DNA from: Agelas oroides
Taxonomy: Eukaryota > Porifera > Demospongiae > Agelasida > Agelasidae
Assembly (NCBI GenBank): GCA_949130485.1
Contig: OX422189.1
Coordinates: 1,311,720-1,375,719 of the forward strand
Length of the DNA: 64,000 bases
Reading direction: 5' to 3'
The stretch's first letter is position 1, and each line of letters begins with the position of its first letter. Made by a program: the position numbers and the translations under genes. The notes beneath the pieces are model-generated. The model did not search any database and was not told the DNA's origin. It was given only the letters and a program-made list of their open reading frames with translations. Positions 59,201 to 64,000 of the stretch are shown here, in pieces.

Positions 59201-60384
59201 CACGTCTATTTTTGACACAACCTGCTCGAAGACAGTACTTCCATGGACTGTGCACTGCCTGGAAGATGAACGACTCACATCGTGGTAGCCACGGACAGGA
59301 CGGGAAACAACTAGTGGCCTAATGGCTGGGGCATGCGTTGTTAAGCACATTTCACTTATAAAGTTAACACATATTTGTTGTTATGCTTTGTGTGTGTTAC
59401 TCTCGAATGTACCTTGCTGTTAGACACATTTTGCTGTTAGCCGCTCATTTCCTTCCTGTGGAGATATATGCAGATGTGCTTAACAACGCATGAGTGTGGT
59501 ACTATTGCGAAAGTATCCAAGTGAATAATGGTTTGTGCCTTTTGTTGCAGATGAGTGGGCACGTCCCATATTTGGTCTTGCTTCAGACTTCAAGTCTCTC
59601 AGCCGTGAGGAGCGTAAGGAGCTGGACCATCGGCAAGCTGCCCAGAGAAGACTCAGGTAGCCTCACACACACATATACACTAGCCTCATTCCCTGGCCAT
59701 TTCTCTCCTATCACATGGCCTGGGGACGAGACTAATACATACATGTACCAGCTGAATAAAGTAGGCACTTGAATTTATTGTCACATCCTCCCTCCCTCCT
59801 GCCTCCCTCCCCCCCTCCCTCCATCCTGCCCTCCCTCCTGCCTCCCTCCCTCCCTCCTGCCTCCCTCCCTCCTTCCTGCCTCCCTCCCTCCTGCCTCCCT
59901 CCCTCCCTCCTGCCTTCCTCCCCCCTCCCTCCTGCCTCCTTCCCCCCTCCCTCCTGCCTCCTTCCCCCCTCCCTCCTGCCTCCCTCCCGCCTCCCTCCCC
60001 CTCCCTCCCACCTCCCTCCCCCCTCCCTCCCGCCTCCTCCCCCCTCCCTCCCCACCTCCTTCCTGCCTCCCTCCACATATGTATAGTTCTGGAAGTGATC
60101 CCATGAAGAGTACTCAGGAAGAGGAATATGAGTGAGTCTGTGATTGAACACACATTCCCTTCTTCTTTCCCTCTTTCCCTCTCTCCCCTCTCCCACCCCT
60201 CCTTCTCACCACTGCACAGTAAGATTAGCCTTGAACCCAGGCTTTCCGTTCTGGATTTTGTCTTGCAGCTTTGGAGATAAAGCTGTGAGACAAAATCCAG
60301 AATGAAAAGCCTATGTTCAAAGCTTAGGAATGTAACCCAACTTGAATCGTCTTCACACACACACACACACACACACACACGCAT

Positions 60385-60419
<35 letters not shown>

Positions 60420-60799
60420 CCACAGAAGCCGGGAGACAAAGGATGGATTGGCAGGGCAAGGGTGCCAATGCCCTCCACTAGAGATTACGTCGCACGACCA
60501 AAATGGAATGTGGAACAAGATTTTAAAAAGGTATAATTTAATGGCACGAGTTCATCATGTGGAATGAAAGAACAGCTGTAGGACTGTACTGTGGTTTGTA
60601 GAGTGAGTATGGTTACTATACACACGTTACTCTACCATTTACATGTATGCACATTCACACCACCTCCACACAGCGTTCATCAAAGAGGGCGCTCAATCGT
60701 TACGAGAAACAACTGCAAAAGAAGAAGCAGCAGAAACAGTTAACGAAAACTGTGCACGCAGTCTCAATCAGTGTCGAGGGAAGACATATGCCATTGTAG
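53230..60799 (+). CDS. IWS1: IWS1 / SPN1 transcription elongation factor
   Basis: Thirteen exons: 53230-54209, 54788-54830, 54914-55004, 55708-55882, 56097-56250, 56573-56655, 57169-57220, 57850-57927, 58761-58878, 59551-59656, 60087-60131, 60419-60530, 60674-60799 (720 aa, phases agree). Residues 1 to about 430 are acidic and low-complexity ([12 protein letters not shown]..., five near-identical 15-residue [15 protein letters not shown] units), as in other IWS1 proteins. The C-terminal third is the TFIIS N-domain-like core: [56 protein letters not shown] and [17 protein letters not shown]. The tail [20 protein letters not shown] is also conserved. Family role: nuclear partner of SPT6 on elongating RNA polymerase II, in mRNA processing and H3K36 methylation. 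The first in-frame ATG is 53230. Introns hold many simple repeats and MITEs. Confidence 0.93.
53847..54074 (+). repeat. IWS1: 45-bp coding minisatellite in IWS1 exon 1, five copies
   Basis: The unit GAAGAGGAGGAGAAGGAGGA then GGCGGAAGAAGAAGAAAGGG then TAGCA repeats with a strict 45-bp period and hardly any substitutions. It encodes [15 protein letters not shown] each time. DNA-level identity points to recent expansion. Confidence 0.9.
54357..54649. mobile_element. 293-bp TAGTC...GGCTA foldback element with exact 9-bp target duplication
   Basis: The left end TAGTCTCATGCCCAGC and the right end GGGTCTGGGGACGAGGCTA are imperfect inverted repeats, with further pairing of GTCTGGTGAAC and GTTCACCAGAC. 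AGTGAGGCC flanks both sides (54348-54356 and 54650-54658). It lies in IWS1 intron 1. Confidence 0.75.
56866..56945. repeat. Poly-G / GGGGAGGGG tract
   Basis: About 80 bp of G-runs broken by single A residues in IWS1 intron 6. G-quadruplex formation on the plus (coding) strand is likely, and assembly here is error-prone. Confidence 0.85.
57320..57571. mobile_element. CAAGAG-type MITE in IWS1 intron 7
   Basis: The termini CAAGAGTGCATAAGAACGGG and CCCGTTCTTATGCGCTCTTG are inverted. The interior matches the copy at 48511. Flanks TGTCCAG and TGTACAG agree at 6 of 7 positions, consistent with the 7-bp duplication of the 24090 copy. Confidence 0.8.
57629..57850. repeat. 41-bp tandem repeat, about five copies
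   Basis: GACATCACTTGTTTTTGGCA then TGACATCACTGCTAATTGTGT repeats with a 41-bp period up to the exon 8 acceptor of IWS1. TGACATCA resembles a CRE/AP-1-like half site, but simple repetition is the safest reading. Confidence 0.85.
58159..58679. mobile_element. CAAGAG-type MITE interrupted by a nested element
   Basis: The outer termini CAAGAGTGCATAAGAATGGG and TTCTTATGCGCTCTTG match the other copies. The body is split at 58200 by a 280-bp insertion (58201-58480) and resumes as AAATTTTGAAACCGATCAG. It lies in IWS1 intron 8. Confidence 0.8.
58201..58480. mobile_element. Nested MITE with CAGGGTTTCATACAG termini
   Basis: CAGGGTTTCATACAG and CTGTATGAAACCCTG are perfect 15-bp inverted repeats, and TAA lies on both sides. 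Poly-C and poly-G tracts occupy the interior. Insertion into the CAAGAG-type MITE shows that it is younger than its host copy. Confidence 0.75.
59786..60076. repeat. CCCTCCCTCCTGCCT minisatellite in IWS1 intron 10
   Basis: About 290 bp of CCCTCC/CTGCCT units end just before the exon 11 acceptor and occupy most of the intron. The pyrimidine tract may act as the splice-acceptor tract; the complementary strand is G-rich. Confidence 0.9.
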
Positions 60800-62041
60800 T
60801 GTGACCACTACATAGGTGTATATATTGCTACAATGCATTATAACCAGACATTTAACACTATGTAATAATTTAACTTCTCACTCACTCTGCTATTTTACCA
60901 CATTTGCTCGACCTTCTGAATGTATGTTACCTTGTTATGAATGTACACACGTGGATTGACTTCATCAGCCTTGTTTAAAATAAGGTCTACAGCCATCTGT
61001 GCCAATGTATTATCTACATGGACATGTTTGTGCATAGGATAGCAGTCCTCATCTCCCGGTCACCCCAGCACAGCTGATGAGGCCTGGTATTGGCTGAAAC
61101 ACGTCCTGCACAGTGGGTGACTTTGTATATCATCTAGGCCTGCCTTTTATATGCAGGGAGATGTGGTTCATTGACTGTTCATGTATAATACTATATCGCT
61201 GTGTGTCCATGCACATTTTAGTGCAACATTCCTATTTTATGTGGGTAAGGATTGTACCCATTGGCCTGTATTAAGAAGCCATAGTTCAGAAGTAAATTCA
61301 TCACTGGGGACCAGGTATAATGTATAAGCATAACTATCTATAGTGGCAGACCTCCAATGAAATACCAGCTGTGAATTCACTTGTTATAATACCCGTGGCA
61401 TCCTATGACAGCCAATGGTACAATACTTAGTACTCTATCGTTGCTTGGCAACTAGTTGCTGTACTGGGATGGGAGATGTGGTTCATTGACTGTTCATATT
61501 GCTGTGTGTCCATGCACATTTTAGTGCATGGGTAAGGCCATTGGCCTGTATTAAGAAGCCATAGCTCAGAAGTAAATTCATCACTGGGGACCAGGTATGA
61601 TGTATAAGCATAACTATCTATAGTGGCAGACCTCCAATGAAATACCAGCTGTGAACTCACTTGTTACCTGTGGCATCCTATGACAGCCAATGGTACAATA
61701 CTTAGTACTCTATCGTTGCTTGGCAACTAGTTGCTGTACCGCTAGCCTTGGAGACTAGCCTTGTTCCAATACACCTGTCCAGGTTTCCGTAGCTTCTACA
61801 AGTGACTGAAAGTTGGGCAGGCCTTGGAACAAGGCTACTTAGAGACCATAGTATAATAATCAGTACAATCTACACTGAGTATATAGTCCTGACCTCGTGC
61901 TATATTCCTTGACACTTGACACACCCATGTTTTGATAACAAAAAAATATATATATACATGTATAAAAACTCAGTTCAGCACTTTGAACTTAAAAACTCAA
62001 ACTATAAGCCACCACTACATTCTGATACACTGTACATTACA
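60800..62041. other. Intergenic region between IWS1 and the kinase-Death gene
   Basis: The two genes converge. The stretch contains a tandemly duplicated segment of about 300 bp (61158-61738), a TAGCC-type foldback at about 61754-61840 and a dispersed segment with CACAGCTGATGAGGCCTGGT near 61.07 kb. I see no exon. Confidence 0.6.
61158..61738. repeat. Tandem duplication of about 300 bp
   Basis: GGGAGATGTGGTTCATTGAC opens both copies (61158 and 61469) and TTGCTTGGCAACTAGTTGCTG closes both. Between these the text is nearly identical except for small deletions in the second copy. A recent event without coding content. Confidence 0.9.
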
Positions 62042-64000
62042 TTACAACTGTTTCTCTTGTTTAATAATATCAGCTATTCCAGTCTGCCTGACTGACTTAT
62101 TCCTCAAAGCTTTGGCTAGACTTCTCCACGTCGGAGGACCAGACTTATCCAAAACCTTATCTTGCTTGCGAAACCAAGATGAGAGCATATCATCTAAGTA
62201 TCGTGACTGGGGGGCGACATCTCTTGTTTCCATCAGAGTGCGAGCATATCATCTAAGTATCGTGACTGGGGGGCTACATCTCTTGTTTCCATCAGAGTGC
62301 GAGCATATCATCTAAGTATCGTGACTGGGGGGCTACATCTCTTGTTTCCATCAGAGTGCGAGCATTTAGCCCCAAACTCAGTCCCAACTGGTAAATCTGG
62401 TCCTTGTTGAGGTCACAGAGGTAGGAAATAGTTTCATGCATATCATCAAAACCTAAATGCACAGAGAGAACAATTGTGTTGAAGTCAGTTTTATAACAAA
62501 GAGAAAAGGTTTGAACTTACCAAGTTTCTTGTCTTGCAGTTGGTTTGCAAAAGCATCTAGATGTTCATACAATGTTGATGCTGAAGGTCGTTTAATGACA
62601 TCGTTATCTAAACACTGTGTTGCAATGCTAGTAAGTAAATGATGATCACCCAACATTTGTCGTGCAATTGTCCTGTGCTCTACCCTTCTTTCCACTTCAG
62701 AGCGTGGTTTTAGCTTCCCTTGATCCGTGTACGTAGGTGCAAGTACACAAACATCCTCCTGAACTATTGTGAAGAGTGTCAAATGCCCAAAAGAAAATAT
62801 ATCAAGCTTGACAGAAAACTCTGACGTCTTGCTGTACTGTAACGTTTCTGGAGGCATGTAAAGTGCTGTTCCAAGATGAGAAGTGATCGTTTGAGGAGTA
62901 GCCAAAGGATTTAGATCAACAATTCGAGCATTTCCAAAGTCGGCAATCTTCGCTGTTAATTTGTCATCTAAAAGGACATTAGTAGCAGTAAGATCACGAT
63001 GAATTATAGCTGGTGTTTGGGAGTGTAAAAAGTTGAGGCCATTTGCAACATCTCGCAGTATTGCTGCTTTGCAACCAAGAGTGCAGGCCTTGTTTTCTGG
63101 CAAGATAAGATATGAACGTAGACTGATCGACATGCGCTCCATTAGAAGTGAAGGTATTTGATGCTCTTCGGACAGAAAGCATATTCCTTCATATTTTAGA
63201 ATATTCTGATGTTGGAGCTTCAAAAGAGTTACTACCATACGACAGAAAGTCTCAATATAAGTGTCAGCATCTTGAGTACCCATTTTGTGAAAGGATTTTG
63301 CGGCAAGTTTCTGACGTCCACATCTTACTTCAATTACTTCACCATGTGCTCCAGCACCAAGGCTTGTACCTGTTGAGTGGACGTTTTTTGAGTATGGTTT
63401 CAACTCCTTGAAGAGAGCCTTTTGAAGCGGATTTGCTTCATGCTGGATTCCTAGAAGTGATTTTTGTAGTTCTAGCTGGTCCAGTTTGATTTGTTCTTCA
63501 CTTAATTCTTGCTTCACCCTCACTATTTCTTGAAGGACTCTAGTTGCAGCAGGCCGTTGCTCAGGGTCATTTCTTAAACATGACTCTATTAGCAATTCAA
63601 GAGATGGGTTATCATGATGACTATGGCGAAGCTCCTCCATGTACTCTGCTCGACGCTCTACTTCACTACGAGCCATCAATGTTTGATGATGTAGATACGT
63701 GGCCTCTAATAAACATGGAAACTCTTGGATGGCAGTGAAGAGACAAATTACTCCAAAAGAGAATGTATCAATTCCAGATCCATAATGTGGGTGGACCTCT
63801 AAGGCTTCAGGGGGCATGTAAACTACAGCTCCAGGACATTGAGTCATTGTCATTGTAGCCATTCCTTGAGGAAGTATACGGCTGACTGTGAAGTCAGATA
63901 TTTTCACAATCATTGCAGAATTAAGAAGAATATCGGTTGCTGTGAGATTACGATGAAGAATGTTGCATTTATGCAAATATACAAGACCCTTGGAGACATC
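62042..64000 (-). CDS. Tandem (pseudo)kinase-kinase-Death domain protein, 3' part; last exon frameshifted
   Basis: A single minus-strand exon runs open from the window edge to 62521. A 68-bp intron follows (donor GTAAG, acceptor CATTTAG), then a final exon from 62452. The partial first kinase domain has HRN instead of HRD (Asn codon 63949-63947) and DFT instead of DFG, so it looks catalytically dead. After a coiled-coil-like linker (LSEEQIKLDQLELQ), the second kinase domain has the glycine loop GAGAHG, lysine in KLAAKSF, HRDLTATNVLL, ADFG and YMPPE, all intact. The final exon encodes a Death domain (YQLGLSLGLNARTL, MLSSWFRKQD, TWRSLAKALRNKSV, IADIIKQ). A 59-bp tandem triplication shifts the frame and makes a stop at 62294-62292, so the Death domain is cut unless splicing or copy number corrects it. 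The 5' part lies outside the window. Confidence 0.8.
62183..62359 (-). repeat. 59-bp tandem repeat, three copies, inside the Death-domain exon
   Basis: GAGCATATCATCTAAGTATC starts at 62183, 62242 and 62301, and the next partial unit begins at 62360. The copies differ by a single base. Each encodes ARTLMETRDVAPQSRYLDDM in one frame. Because 59 is not a multiple of three, two extra copies (118 bp) shift the frame by one. Confidence 0.95.

Noticed and set aside
59686-60468. 260-codon Gly/Arg/Glu-rich minus-strand frame
   Set aside because: It is a translation of the CCTCC minisatellite and CA repeats in IWS1 introns, antisense to supported exons.
6721-64000. Functional module linking the TNF ligands and the kinase-Death gene
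   Set aside because: About 50 kb and five unrelated housekeeping genes separate them; shared pathway membership is possible, but proximity is no evidence in this genome type.

Overview
The window looks like nuclear DNA of an early-branching animal, most probably a demosponge. The genes are split by many short GT-AG introns. They are metazoan orthologues (ZNHIT1, RTF2, TMCO3, ANKMY1, IWS1), and there are two TNF-superfamily ligands, which are animal-specific. At the right edge lies a tandem kinase plus Death-domain protein with the catalytic-loop wording HRDLTATNVLL, a style I associate with sponge kinase expansions. The sponge assignment is inference; the metazoan assignment is strong. All exon models were built by hand from reading frame, splice signals and family knowledge. 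No transcript or database check was possible.

Layout, left to right. 1-6.6 kb: no recognisable gene, scattered repeats. 6.7-13.3 kb: two type II membrane TNF-like ligands arranged tail to tail, each with five exons and the same intron phases (0,1,0,1). 13.3-22.1 kb: repeat-rich and apparently gene-free, with a near-perfect 216-bp foldback, tRNA-derived SINE-like sequences and a TG microsatellite of about 450 bp. 22.1-29.1 kb: ZNHIT1 (minus) and RTF2 (plus), with start codons only about 256 bp apart. 30.3-49.6 kb: TMCO3 (minus) and ANKMY1 (plus), a second divergent pair sharing an 818-bp intergenic region that contains a 62-bp palindrome. 51.5-52.1 kb: a single-exon MAPEG/TMEM79-like membrane protein. 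53.2-60.8 kb: IWS1. 62.0-64.0 kb: the 3' part of a minus-strand gene with a pseudokinase-like domain, an intact-looking kinase domain and a C-terminal Death domain. Its last exon is broken by a 59-bp tandem triplication.

Functionally, the housekeeping genes cover chromatin and transcription (ZNHIT1, IWS1), fork and DNA-damage processing (RTF2), ion/proton exchange (TMCO3) and a MORN/ankyrin/MYND scaffold (ANKMY1). The TNF pair and the kinase-Death protein are signalling genes. They are about 50 kb apart, so any link between them is speculation.

The most distinctive non-coding content is a family of very small foldback transposons with termini TAGCC...GGCTA (or TAGTC...GACTA) flanked by 9-bp target duplications. 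Individual copies are as short as 34-40 bp, and one tandem array alternates 64-bp elements with a 10-bp spacer. Several introns consist largely of microsatellite or minisatellite DNA, and in some cases the repeat itself provides or abuts the splice acceptor.
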